A stretch of 64,000 bases of DNA from Megaustenia siamemsis (taxonomy: Eukaryota; Mollusca; Gastropoda; Stylommatophora; Ariophantidae), in assembly GCA_032433765.1 (NCBI GenBank), contig JAVIAB010000092.1, positions 100,428,886 to 100,492,885 of the forward strand. Direction: 5' to 3'. Positions within the stretch are counted from its first letter, which is position 1, and every line of letters starts with the position of its first letter. The position numbers and the translations under genes are program-made. Shown here one piece after another: positions 12,901 to 22,312 of the stretch. The notes under the pieces were generated by a model. The model did not search any database. It saw only the letters and a program-made list of their open reading frames with translations, and was not told the DNA's origin.

Positions 12901-15900
12901 TTTTTTCGTGGAATTAAGGGAGTGTATTTATATAAAGAAGTAGGCCTGAAACATGAGATATGAAGTATAGGTTTGGGGTAAAGTAATAGTATGGAGATAA
13001 TATACAAAGCAGTTTAACATTAAGATATTGAGAAATGTTAGCATATGAACTAAAGGACAACTCTGAGAAATGGTTTTGGATATCAACTAATGTTTTCCTA
13101 GAGGTTGATGGAAAGAAACAGTTTTAGTAGATTGTTTTTCTTCTATTTCATCTACTATTTATGATACATTGTTACAGTGTGACTGACCCATGAAGGATAA
13201 AATGCCAATCAGAGGAAGAATAGAAGAAGAATATGACGAATGTGAGAAGAAGAATAAGCTGTGGTTGGTGTAGAATAACAAAGGCAACAACAGGTGTTTG
13301 AGATTAGGCGAGCTTAGGCTGTTGGTACACCTTTTGACATGAGATCGCCGGATGGGCTATGAAACATTCGGAGATAACAAAACAAGGTGATGTAATCATG
13401 ACCGCACAGGGGGATTACAGCCGCCGAGACATCTTGTGATGTCCAGCGGTAGGAAATGTAAGAGTTCTCTCTACTAGGAGATCGACAGAGTGGGAGATCA
13501 AAGTAAATTCGGAGGAAACTTAGAAAAATTTAGTAGATGACGGCAGAGAGCTGCCTCAAGGCAGAATGTAAGGGTTAGGTGTCAGATTAGATAGTTCGCT
13601 CACAGATTTTGTTACATATACCTTTTAAAGTTAGGAATTAAAATAGTTTTGAGAAATTATTAGTTGAACTGTAGAAACATTAGGATAGAAACTAGTAATT
13701 CTTAGGGATTGATCAATGGAGTTATTACAATAGATTATTTATTCGGACTGGAGATTTTCTTAGAGATTCTATAATGCCTTTACGGAACACAAGAGCCGAG
13801 ATTGTGTGAATTAAACATAGAATTAGAAGCTAACTACTGTAGATTGCCAAAGAACTTTATTATGATCACGGAAGTTACTTGTTATAAACACCACCGATTG
13901 GCTCTACAAAGTAACACTAAAGTTAACATAAGAATTTATAGAATTATAGAACATTGCTGATTGAGATAGAAGAGTGTTGTTATGTGATATGGAGATTAAA
14001 AATAAAGACTGTTTTATCTTGTTACTACAGTGATGAGTTATGTTATTTTTTATTTGATTATAGAAGGCCCCTGTATCACTGCAAATGAATTAATATCCAT
14101 AATTGCTCAACCGCCCATGCCAGCGTAATCATCCAAATTAATATTTCAACTCTCAAACAAAGAAAGGTAACTGTTGTCCCCATCGTAGCAGTCTCAGCAC
14201 ACGCCAAAAGACATAAGGCAAAACTGCGCAGAAAATTAACACAGCCAACTGTTCCCTGTCATTCGATATCATCATTCATCGTAAACAATTGGAATATCGA
14301 AACATGATCAAAATGGATGAGACACACAGCTCACGGTGTGCACAGAGCACTTAACTCAGTAGCTCCTGCAACAAGCCGGACTTGGAATATGAGGAAACTG
14401 CAACAATGAACACTTTTCATGCATAGCCTTCAATTGTTCCCGCTGCCTATCCACCATATACTGGAAGTTCACGTCCTCTTGAAAATGATGATCGTTGTAT
14501 TTTTACAAATGTATAGCGCTTGATGTTAGGCCATCATTATTAACTCCAATTTCGAACATATAGACACACAGTTAGTCGTCAGATTATCCCCGTCGCACAT
14601 CAAACAACAGACCATAAGATTAGTGTACGGCCGTTCTAGGGATGTACAATGAGCCATTATGATGCCTACGACGAACAAAACACATTGCAAATTCTCTAAA
14701 GAGATAAAACTGCGGCTGACGAAGTAGTTTTACATTAATGAGTAACATGGAAATAACTTGCGTCAAGGAATTCCAACAATGGTCATGAACAGCACCAATG
14801 TGACGTAAAGTGCAGATCAAGTCTAGACGGTGGAAGGCCTCATTCACAACACTTGATTTGTCAAAAAAGGACAGTTGCCGGCGTACGACTTCGCTTTAGC
14901 GGCACAGATTTTATAAGTAGATCATCATTTTTACTTTAACACAGAAAAGTGCAATGGAGAACCGAAATTAATCAGGCCCCGAATGCACTTTCTGCAGCGA
15001 TCGAGAGAATGTGACCTAGATCCACCATCTTTACAACGGAAGTCCCGATGAGTTATGTCTGTCCATGAACCGAATGAAAGTACTAATATATACAAATAAT
15101 AGATCTTCAACAACATACTGCAACAACAAAATTAGCCCTTTTATTTCTAAATGACTGCACTATTTTCACTAACATGCTTTATTTTTGCTTTGGCTTTTTT
15201 TTTTATAATAAAAATGTCCTAATTACTCTTTTTTACCTGCCTACAGTATTCTAAACGTTCTTCTGTAAAATCACTTTCTTGTGGCTTCCAATGATTTTCT
15301 GGCCAACATCATGAAAGAGGAAAACTTGGTAGTTTGAGATTGAAAAGAATAAGCCAAAAATGGCTGCTGCACTGTCAAAATTGAAAGTGAAAAATCTACT
15401 TAAAATGTCAAAACTTTTTATAATAAAAAAAATGAGAGTACCCCTGCAAGTGGAGAATGTCTGCCTGTGTGGTAATATACATCTGAGCACATGGCTGTTG
15501 GTGTAAAAAATAAGACAAAGTGATATTCACACAAAATTCAGTCCTGGGCTTAGCCATAGAGTTACACCAATAAGCAAATATGAGAACTGAAAGATCCAGA
15601 TAAAGCGGTCTTGCTGTAGTAAACAGCAACACATAACATTTTCAAAAATAATAATAAATTCATGATTACATCATAATTTAAATCATTTTTACTATTACCA
15701 ATTGTACTGGGGAAAAAAAGAAATTCAAACCAAAACATGTTTTTCTGTTTAGAAAATATCTGAAGTGGCAGTCAACCGGTTCTACCTGACCCTGATGCTG
15801 TGGAATATATGGAACCAGAAGTCTGTGTGGGAAGTAGCTAATAAATTTGTACAGCCAAGAGGATTTGTACAGAATCTGTTATCTCAGTCTGTAGCCTTTG

Positions 15901-18900
15901 CATCCTCTGTCTTCCATTTTTGTCAGGTAAATATGCTTTGTCATCTAAGAAACAGGCAAGAGAACTAAGATTTAGGTATTAGATGAACATAATGGAAAAT
16001 AAATATTAGATAACAGAAACGATTTAGTTAAGATGAATGTCATGGGGTGTTTAAAGCAGCTAGTGTATCATGTACCTAACAGCGAGGACTTTATCTTTAT
16101 TGACAGTTGCTGCTGAGCACATTAGAGCATGCCCATCTTAGTAGCGTGTGCAGTGTCTTACTCTCAATTATAAAAATATGAGTATTTCTAAAGTCAGAGG
16201 ATATCTACTTGGGTGGTGAGGGACACCCACTCACACTCATCGAGGGCTGAAGATGCTACTGGGAATAAATTAGAATTTTGTATAAACACAAAATGCAGTC
16301 CCTGAAAAAGCCCAGAGGCTCATGCAAATAGTAGGACGTTCAATAGTAAGTTTTCTAATTCAACAGATGTACTACAAATGTGATTACTATAACAAATGTC
16401 ATTGGCCAGTTTATTGTGGCACAGACTGTTCCTAGTAAACCCCAGAAAAGAGATGAAATGAATGTTTTTGTCAGATTTTGACTGCTGACCCTGTCAGACT
16501 GACCACAGGTTAACTAACTCACATTCATCAATAGAAAAGATAATAAATCACAGATCAGCCTGAGCACAATAACTAGCTCATGAAATACTGACTTGAAAGT
16601 AATTTGTTAAACATGCTAGTGTGGTCCTACTCATGACATTCTAGTATAGTGGCATAACTCTGCATTAATTGGTAATGGTTTAATTCTTTGTAAGTTTTTT
16701 TTTTAAAAAAAGTGAAGGCTTTCTCCATGCCTTAATAGACATCTTGGTGGAGAGGTCACCCATATTTTTCCATGACCCACAGTACATTTTTGGATGATGT
16801 GGTCGATATCATGCCACTCAGCCTATACTTTCCAGAAAAGTCAGAACAATTTTTAGGGACCGGGTGAATCCGAAGCCTTGTCAGTCTGATAAACATTTTC
16901 TAGTATCTAGGATTTGAAACAAAGATCTTTCTTATCTGTAGTGAGCATCCTAACCATTCAGCCAACAAGACTTTCTGCACAGTGCATACATATTACTTTC
17001 TGTTTTTTTTTTTTTTTTTTTCAATTTAATATTGTGTTTGTTTTCCAATTTTATGAAGTAATTGGTTCTATGATTTATTATAAAATATATTTATTAGAGT
17101 TCATTTAGTAGGTTATTGAAGATTGTTGTATCCTTGATGGAGATTCCATTTTTTTTAAGTAATCTAAGTCTCTACTAATTGTAGCAAATCTGAAATGAAA
17201 TATTCGAGACATTTCAACATTTAATTGTGGCATTATAAGGAAAGTATTTATTTTATGATGTCTGTTAACAGATTTAGTAACATAGTAATTCCTCAAGTGC
17301 TTGTATTTATCTGTCTAGAGCTCCTTTTCTAACTCCATATTTTATTGTAATTTGTACATTTTAGGTATTTTTGTAGCATATATTTCCCAGTTTGAATATT
17401 ATAATAAATTTGTGTGGGGTCCTATGTGTACACACTGGTGTATCTGACAGCTGAAGTATTGCAGATATTTGTGTATATCCCTTTAGATAGTTGAAAGTAT
17501 TTTAAAAGAGTAAAGCTATATTTGAGAAACACACAATTATTATTGAATATTCAGATACAAAATGTAATCACAGTTTTTAATCAATTTCTTCATAAAACAT
17601 AGATTCTGTATTATTACAACATAAGCTACTCATTATCATGCGCTATCTTAAAGGAATTAGAAGAGTTTTGGGCATATCAGGACCTGTTCAGTAACTTTAT
17701 CAAGCGGCTGGCCTACTGTGTGAGCTTGGAACTCATTCCTTTGATGGAAATTCCTGGAGTTAAACTGGTAGGATTACTTTTTATTTATTACAAGAAAAGT
17801 TTCAAGAGGTCTAATTGATTGTAGTATTCCTTTTATAGCCTGGGGAGCTAAATGCCTTCTATGGTTCTTTTATTTTGGATTTAATTCATTCCCGTTGCCA
17901 CCAGAACTCTGAATTGTTTGAAGTCTGAATAAATTTTTCTATTTAAAAATAATGGAAAATAAATATTCTTTTACGATATCAATTTTGATAAATGTAAACA
18001 GCAAAATACACACAATTTAAGGTATAAATAACATAATTAATAATCCTAAATAATAAATTAAAACAAAAACAATAAATCAATTATGTAATTACCATTTAAT
18101 AAAATGAAAATTTCATTTACTGCAATCTAGCAAGGATTGGTGTTTCCTATATGGCTAGTGGAGAAAAGGAAAAATGTTAGTTTGGAAAAGGGAGACCTCC
18201 TTCCATAAACACACCAAATAACTGTACCAGCTGATGTGCCAGGGTTTCTATCTTTCTATCTATTTCTTGATTGATACTATAATCATGCTGAATTGAACTT
18301 GGACACAGTATTGTGCAACATGACTACAACAGTCTTTATTCTTTCCTTCCACACATGACTCTACAGCATTCTCTACGTACAATCAGTAATGTATTTAAAC
18401 TCTACACTGTTTGTGGCGTGTTACAATACTTAGCCTACCGGTGGTATTGATGTGCTAGTAACTTTGTGATTCTTAGTGGTCTTTCTTAATAATGTTAGTG
18501 GTCTTTCTTAATAATGTTATTAAGCAACTTGCAAACTCCTGTAATTATGCTAATAGTTCTACACACTTCTCTCAAAACTGTTTCTTAGTATATAATTTGC
18601 AAACTCATCTGTAATTCTAAGACTCAGTTCACACTGTCTCGTGTATCCGTAGAAGGTTCAATCCACACAATCTCTTGTCTACTACTTCTAAAAAAAACTT
18701 CCTCACTGACTAACTCCTAACATGTCCATTATCTCCCAGAACTGTCTTAACTATCTACTAACACACTCCTTCCTAATTCTCTGCTTTGAGGCAGGTGTGT
18801 CTAATCTCGTCTACTCTACATTTTTGCTGGTATGTCCAAAATCATGAAGCCTCCTCCAAAAGTGTCAGTGTTTCTTGGTTTTGTTTGCTTTAATTTAATG

Positions 18901-21303
18901 ATCTCATGCTCTCTCTGCTAACGAATCTCATAGCTTATTATGTCTGACCTTTTCGATGAGTCCGTCGACTAATTTATGCTTGCTAATTCGTGGACTCCTT
19001 TGTTATTCTACTTCATCTACGACTTATTCATCTTTTATTCTTCCGTCATCTTGTTCTAGATCGGTCACACTATCACACTGATGTTTTCTCTCTTTTCAAC
19101 AAGATAATAGATTAAGTTTGCATTAATTTAAAGACTTGAATGCAGCAGAAAAATAACTTCTAACCCGATATTTAAGGCTGATTACTATTTTACTATAATA
19201 ACCCGATATTTAGAGTTTAGGGGGATTGTGTCAGATGCTAATAAGAGAGGCTATGATGTCCAACAGTACCTAGACAGATAGTGGTCAGTGACTCATTGCT
19301 TGCATCAGAATTAGTGAACCAGGATTTGAAACAGACACAGCATTTACACAGCAGTCTGTCTGGCACGTCATCCTTCCTCCTCCTTAAAAGTCAGCCCTGC
19401 ACCCCAAAATGCAGTTCTGAAGTCAGAAGTATTAGTATGAACAAAGATGGTAAGATCGTGACCATTTCAACTTTTTTCTTCAGAAGCTAATGCATGACCT
19501 TATCATTGCTGAAAGTAGTCCTTTGGGCACTCTTTATATAGAACTATTTGTTGTTTTTCACATTTATAACACAAGCTTTCTTTTATTTTCTTCAATACTC
19601 ACTTCATTCTCACTTCAAATAATTTTTTTTTAATTTTTTATTGACTTCGTTATCTTGTCAAGCTATTTTTTTTTAACAACCTTGCCATTCCTTATTTAAT
19701 GAGTTAAACCAATAAAGACAGGGAATTCATTATGGAAATTGAAAAATCCCCTTATCCCTTATTGGCACAACTTTATGTATTTTTTAAAAATTGTGGATTC
19801 TATAATTCACATAGACTTCTTTACAGACCTTCTTCCTTGGCCATCAACCAATTACACATTGCCCTGCAAAAAGTAGTGATTACCTACAACTGATGTTTGC
19901 ACACCGCATAATGTTGTCACCAGTTTTAATGTGGCTTATTAGATTTTATAGATCTGGAACTATTGCAGGCGAGAGCTAAACAACTGTATGCAGCAGGCTA
20001 TAAAAGTCTTAGCATGCTGGCAGGAGCTGAAGGAACAGAGCTTGTGAAGACCATAGAACATATGTCACTTCGTGCTGCAAGACAGATCATTGCTTCTGCC
20101 AAGGTACATTTATTGTAACTTTTGTTTTCAGTTGGAGTCCATACTGACAGATTTAGGTATAAATAATCATTCATGCATGTACCTATATTGTTGCAAAATG
20201 TGTTATTTGATTGAAAAAAAAATGACAGAGAGAAGAATGTCAAATAAACAATTATAAAAAACTGATTCCATGTAAGTAAAAATATATCAAAATAAAAAAA
20301 ACAATTAAATTGTAAATGCATCATTAGTCCATGTTTCTCCACTAGCAGTGATTGCAATTAAATATATAAAAAGTAAAAAAAGTAAAGAGCCCCGCCACGC
20401 CAAGTGGCGTCTAGGGAATATGGCGTTAGTAACCATAAATTTTACAGACCTTTAGCACATGATTTTTGGGGTAATGTGGTCGGTATTGCACCCGTGCCAC
20501 TTTACTTTCCCAGAAAAAAATCTGGTATCCATTTAAGACTGGGTGAACCCGGAAGCCATCTGTTGGGATCACCCAGCTTCAACATCTTGTCCTTTCTAGT
20601 TCAGTTTACTAACCACTGAGGATTAGATATATATAGTACTTTTTTATTCTTGGTTTTATTTCTGGTGTTATTTGCTTTGATATGAGTATGTCTTTTATTT
20701 TGTTAAAAATTACTTTCATTATTTGTATTCTTTTGTTTATTTCTGTCTTGCATTTTCTATCACATCTTATGACATGTCCAATCTATAACTGTCTCAGGAC
20801 TTTCAGCATGTCGGTAATGCAGTGTCATTGGTATATCTTAGCTTATTAGTTATACATCCATGTTTAAACCTGGCATTTCCGTGGTGTTGTTAAAGATCTG
20901 CTCAGTGTTCAACAAGCTTGGAGATAAAATACAGTCCTAGTAGAAAACAGCCCTGGTTTTGTTCCATTTGTTAAAAAAAAAATGTTTGAGTCTGGTGTAC
21001 AAGATTGCCTTTTTAAAAAATCGAAGGTCACTAGATTTGCTACACTTTCTCATTCTTATCTCTATATATTTTTTGTAATGTTTAATCTTTAAAGTAATGA
21101 AAACAAGAATTAATCAGATTTATTCCAAACTAGATTAACAAATTTCTCATTTATTTTCACTTCATTTTGGCTGTAATTTCTACTTACAGAACATATTAGA
21201 AGAAAAGACAGCTGCCCTGTTAGAGGAAGTGGAGTCTTTAGTGCCAGTGCCACAGTCTACGACCTTATCTGATCCAACATCAGGAGCTGGACTACCTACA
21301 TGA
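997..21303 (+). CDS. HELQ: HELQ, ATP-dependent 3'-5' DNA helicase (C-terminal 10 exons, 5' part outside window)
   Basis: HELQ unwinds stalled-fork and D-loop DNA with RPA and the RAD51 paralogues in the nucleus. Exons I place: 997-1236, 3581-3722, 4008-4112, 5104-5323, 8759-8910, 12554-12652, 15753-15926, 17654-17767, 19969-20103 and 21190-21303 (TGA stop). All junctions are AG/GT and all phases join, giving 497 codons of a family of about 1100 residues. Counting from the first full codon, YHHSGL (39-44), motif V (65-80, [12 protein letters not shown]) and motif VI (QMTGRAGR, 100-107) are present. Then come the winged-helix/ratchet segments ([42 protein letters not shown]) and a helix-hairpin-helix ([14 protein letters not shown], about 416-460). 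The ATPase N-half (Walker A, DEXH) is upstream. Introns carry many LINE and SINE insertions, including a full-length LINE at 8970-12147. No clear AATAAA was found after the stop; an RTE relic begins 120 bp downstream. Identity is confident; exon edges are by eye. Confidence 0.93.
1380..1535 (-). mobile_element. SINE-B core/tail relic
   Basis: On the - strand this reads GAGAGTATCTCTGAAGTTGG, then a CTGCCTG-like segment and ATTCACGCGAAATTCAACCC. This is the same core and tail order seen in the SINE-B copies at 26046-26298 and 39600-39960. The tRNA head is not recognisable. It lies in a HELQ intron. Confidence 0.5.
2690..2990 (-). mobile_element. LINE-A 3'-end relic
   Basis: The - strand encodes a decayed version of the LINE-A RT C-terminus ([20 protein letters not shown], then [12 protein letters not shown]). 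It matches the [20 protein letters not shown] and [14 protein letters not shown] blocks of the full-length copy at 8970-12147. It is 5'-truncated and intronic in HELQ. Confidence 0.7.
4508..4690 (+). mobile_element. Old tRNA-SINE relic
   Basis: A GTGCAGCACTGGTTAGTGCA head, a GATTTAATCCTGATCG-like B box and an ACCCAGCCTTAAAT segment follow the order of SINE-A (compare 7936-8187), with strong divergence. It is followed by an A-rich run at about 4690. Confidence 0.4.
5850..6560 (-). mobile_element. Degenerate LINE relic (RT C-terminal half)
   Basis: Read on the - strand with frame changes, it shows [16 protein letters not shown], then a [12 protein letters not shown] / [11 protein letters not shown] stretch. 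These resemble the LRWLGHV-RM and GRP-LRYKDVCKRD blocks that end jockey/CR1-type reverse transcriptases. It is heavily decayed and intronic in HELQ. The assignment rests on pattern only. Confidence 0.45.
6810..7149 (-). mobile_element. 5'-truncated LINE-A copy with target-site duplication
   Basis: Almost identical to the 3' end of the full-length LINE-A at 8970-12147 but inverted, and only 340 bp long. The - strand frame gives the RT C-terminus ([12 protein letters not shown] ... [11 protein letters not shown]) and the 3' end finishes in a short TAGA tandem. The 12-bp sequence AATAATTCTTTT flanks it at 6798-6809 and 7150-7161, the direct signature of target-primed reverse transcription. It lies in the HELQ intron between the exons ending at 5323 and starting at 8759. 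Confidence 0.9.
7290..8460 (+). pseudogene. LINE-A-like RT relic, split by a SINE-A
   Basis: A decayed + strand reverse transcriptase: [17 protein letters not shown], then [13 protein letters not shown] (the family FADD has become FADN), later a thumb/C-terminal segment, and after the SINE an [15 protein letters not shown] and [20 protein letters not shown] block. Stops and frame changes are frequent. It is older than the full-length LINE-A copy 500 bp downstream, judging by its divergence. SINE-A at 7936-8187 interrupts it. Confidence 0.75.
7936..8187 (+). mobile_element. SINE-A, full-length, with 15-bp target-site duplication
   Basis: A tRNA-derived SINE. The head has an A-box-like TGATAGCTCAGTGGTTAGTG and a B-box-like GGTTCGATTCC. 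The body contains CACCCAACCTTAAATGGG, a TCTGGGAAAGTAAAGCGGCA segment and a CACTTGGCGTGATGGGGC segment, and it ends in CACTTTACTTTTAC. TATGTTTATAAGAAG is repeated at 7921-7935 and 8188-8202. The host sequence is the LINE relic 7290-8460. Confidence 0.88.
9108..10502 (+). CDS. LINE-A endonuclease half (EEP/AP-endonuclease-like)
   Basis: 464 codons. The N-terminal 230 residues are an exonuclease/endonuclease/phosphatase fold that nicks target DNA for target-primed reverse transcription: GFWNVRTM (about 23-30), a metal-binding E in [23 protein letters not shown] (the Asn of GDFN), NQIDHL and the terminal SDH motif in VNSDHNLC. The rest is the linker leading to the RT. Such proteins are often annotated as craniofacial development protein 2-like. 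All expected catalytic motifs are present. The frame stops at TAA in ...RPLPTV-stop, where the RT frame takes over one base out of register. The start at 9108 is the first Met upstream of the fold, but the true start is uncertain. Confidence 0.88.
   Translation: MCKLAVDSCDSFFGPKTTTKIGFWNVRTMAAPTKHAQVASEMERYDLDILGLSEMRWLGTGRRSIDNKIVVFSGREDGKHREGVGIMMTDKAARSLLEWEPVNSRLIRTRYKTKHGRLSIIQCYAPTNEADDEVKDDFYNQLQQLINKIPKHDLLIVMGDFNAKVGQDNAGVEHVMGREGCDNTSQNGERLIELCLIENLVIGGTLFPHKNIHKTTWISPDDRTSNQIDHLCIKQQFRSSLIDVRAYRGADVNSDHNLCIGKIRLKFRNQQKRSITHKIDSHKLKDEAIKEKFNIELSNCYTALGEIDLDINEMWDSQSKILMTAAEASAGLKKMEKRAWISDTTWKYIKERREAKRAMTNVKTDLGKVLAKATYKELDNKVKSSARRDTRAYIDNLAEKAETAAITGDSRTLYTVQKMLTNTYTSSGTPILDKSGSMLTTSADIKARWAEHFKEILNRPLPTV
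10562..12049 (+). CDS. LINE-A reverse transcriptase half
   Basis: 495 codons from the first Met, but the same frame is open upstream to about 10499 ([13 protein letters not shown]), so this is the continuation of the endonuclease polyprotein after a frame change. RT motifs in order: [34 protein letters not shown], motif [12 protein letters not shown], motif [15 protein letters not shown], motif [12 protein letters not shown] with both aspartates intact, then thumb ([10 protein letters not shown]) and a C-terminal region with [14 protein letters not shown] and [12 protein letters not shown] ending RWRDLIKYL. It is apparently full length. The clade (RTE-like or related) cannot be fixed without a tree. 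Confidence 0.9.
   Translation: MSEIETTLKLMTNNKAAGEDKLTAEILKAIDSHNLIHLQKMFNIIWKTEKTPHKWKKGIIVKIPKKGNLRDCNNWRGVTLLSVASKLFCKIILNRIQDSIDTVMREEQAGFRKGRSCIDHIFTLRLILEEHIEKQKPFVLNFIDFKKAFDSIHRDSLWKILKQYGLPSKIINIIKDMYDGYTCAVRTEEGLSECFPIETGVKQGCILSPLLFGIVMDFIMKKCCTGNKGIEWIQGDHLEDLDFADDIVLISSQIKTMQENTNELSSIASKIGLEINHEKTKVMTSLIPTGDKIYMENKPVEEIDHFIYLGSHIDREGDTSKEIKIRIAKAAMSFRSLEKLWKSKLISTNTKLRLFKSNVLSTLTYACESWKTTRDIETKLNAFENKCLRKILGIAWNEFKTNEEIREIANQPLISSVIKKRRWSYVGHVMRRDNNRIAKQALIWETTGKRKRGRPRETLRRTLMREARAAGVGSLNEIELLAQNRDRWRDLIKYL
12345..12497. repeat. Degenerate tandem repeat before a HELQ exon
   Basis: Three or four diverged copies of a segment with TAGTAACTTGTTTGTCATAG and TGTAACCCCTCAGTAG. The array ends about 55 bp before the acceptor of exon 12554-12652. 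No function is evident. Confidence 0.55.
13170..14029 (+). mobile_element. Probable solo LTR (family shared with 18311-19085)
   Basis: About 860 bp beginning TGTTACAGTGTGACTGAC and ending in CTTGTTACTACA, with a polyadenylation-like AATAAAGACTGTT near the end. The reverse complement of 18311-19085 shows the same landmarks in the same order: TGATAGTGTGACCGAT, a GTAGAATAACAAAGG stretch, CTGCCTCAAGGCAGA-like, ATACCACCGGTAGGCT-like, and AATAAAGACTGTT. Two diverged copies with TG...CA-like ends and a 3' AATAAA fit solo LTRs. I could not find a convincing 4-6 bp target duplication, so the exact ends are provisional. Confidence 0.45.
14050..14530 (+). repeat. Dispersed repeat R, copy 1
   Basis: Shares a long, well-conserved block with 42585-43005 (+) and 48095-48690 (-). 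Landmarks include ATCCATAATTGCTCAACCGC, CACGCCAAAAGACATAAGGC, CGGTGTGCACAGAGCACTTA and CCGGACTTGGAATATGAGGA. No recognisable protein domain. This copy continues with weaker similarity to about 14600; the next 500 bp (to about 15120) I cannot classify. Confidence 0.6.
15405..15580 (+). mobile_element. SINE-B core/tail relic
   Basis: AATGAGAGTACCCCTGCAAG, GTCTGCCTGTGTGGTAATAT and CACACAAAATTCAGTCCTGG follow the SINE-B order. The head is missing. It lies about 170 bp before HELQ exon 15753-15926. Confidence 0.55.
16170..16330 (+). mobile_element. SINE-B core/tail relic
   Basis: An ATGAGTATTTCTAAAGTCAG core and an AACACAAAATGCAGTCCCTG tail correspond to SINE-B, more diverged than the other copies. 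HELQ intron. Confidence 0.4.
16780..16965 (-). mobile_element. Diverged SINE-A relic
   Basis: On the + strand the order GATGTGGTCGATATCATGCC, ACTTTCCAGAAAAGTC, GACCGGGTGAATCCGAAGCC and a CTAACCATTCAGCC end mirrors inverted SINE-A copies such as 46157-46419. It is much decayed. Confidence 0.5.
18311..19085 (-). mobile_element. Probable solo LTR, inverted, same family as 13170-14029
   Basis: See the landmark comparison given for 13170-14029. On the + strand it begins near TGCAACATGACTACAACAGT and ends near GGTCACACTATCACA. A 25-bp internal direct duplication (TAGTGGTCTTTCTTAATAAT) is at 18475-18525. It is intronic in HELQ, between exons 17654-17767 and 19969-20103. Confidence 0.45.
20375..20625 (-). 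mobile_element. SINE-A copy
   Basis: An inverted SINE-A: CCCGCCACGCCAAGTGGCGT, ATTTTACAGACCTTTAGCAC, TTTACTTTCCCAGAAAAAAA, a GGCTGGGTGAACCC-like stretch and a CTAACCACTGAGG head end. The head is partly degraded. It lies 270 bp after HELQ exon 19969-20103. Confidence 0.75.
20640..21000 (-). mobile_element. LINE-B relic
   Basis: The - strand gives [20 protein letters not shown] and [16 protein letters not shown], close to [20 protein letters not shown] / NILTTKQISAGLKLRM in the LINE-B copy at 23610-27164. The upstream RT part is scrambled by frameshifts. Confidence 0.6.
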
Positions 21304-21424
21304 CATGATTACAACAAATCTGACCTCCTGTCTACAAGAAATTCCATTTTTACTAATGTAGTCTGCTGCCAGACAAATGTTACTAATGGTGTTTCATACC
21401 TGCAGTATGATTAACATATCTGTA

Positions 21425-22160
21425 CTGTTACCAGGTTTATTTAATCTGTGTAGTGAGATTGTACTAATCAACTAAGGATATATTTGTAATATCAGTTGGT
21501 GTCATGACATAAGCAACCTGTGGTATGCAGATGACACGTTTTTAATCACTGAGAGAGTAAATGAGTTACAGAAAATGTAACAATATAGTGATTAAAAAAA
21601 GGAAGGCTTAGCTTCAACAGCAAAGAAACAAGTTTTGAATGCAACAAAGAAAAAGACTTTTAAAAAATATGCAGTTAAAGCAAATGGAACAGTATTAAAC
21701 CAGGTAAATAAATTCAAATACCCGGAAACAATGATATCTTAGATGTACCATATAGGTGATGTGCAAAAATAACTCAGAAAAAGGCCTCATTTTAAGGAAT
21801 GAGAAAAATATACAATCTTTTGACAATGGAAATAGGGAAAATAGGTCTTTAATGCTATGTAAAGTCTTAATATATGGAAGTGAATCCTGGCACAAACAAG
21901 AAGGTTATTGTTGTTCACAGAATGGTGGTTTTACAGAAGATTGTTGAAAATACTTTGTATAGTTAAAGGGTAATTGAGAACATTCTATAAGAGGCCAAAC
22001 CAAAAATAGTTTACTGCCAACTTCAGGAAAAAACAATCATTTGTAGGTTATTTAATGAGAAGAGGTGGAATGTATTGTTAAAACTGACAACATTTAGGAA
22101 AGAAGTGTTGGAGGAAACAGAAAAGATAACAGGCTATTTGAGAGAACAGTTTAATGTTTG
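21425..22160 (+). pseudogene. RTE-type reverse transcriptase relic
   Basis: It begins 120 bp after the HELQ stop. Readable parts are LFNLCSEIVL, ISNLWYADDTFLITERVNEL (motif C intact), a thumb-like NGTVLNQVNKFKYPETM, and a C-terminal segment with WFYRRLLKIL. These match the RTE copy at 28635-31461 ([35 protein letters not shown]). Frame changes and stops are frequent. The 3' UTR of HELQ must end in or before this relic. Confidence 0.75.
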
Positions 22161-22203
22161 AACACCGCAAACTGTCATATCATAGTTTTATTTTACAGAT
22201 TAT

Positions 22204-22312
22204 TTTTACCTCTAAGTGAACTCTCAACTTAACCTTTTACCTCTAAGTGAACTCTCAACTTAACCTTTTACCTTTAAGTGAACTCTCACCTTAACCTTTT
22301 ACCTTTAAGTGA
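22204..22312. repeat. 31-bp tandem repeat, about 3.5 copies
   Basis: Units of TTTTACCTCTAAGTGAACTC followed by TCAACTTAACC. It runs directly into the 72-bp array through a shared GTGAACTC. Confidence 0.85.
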
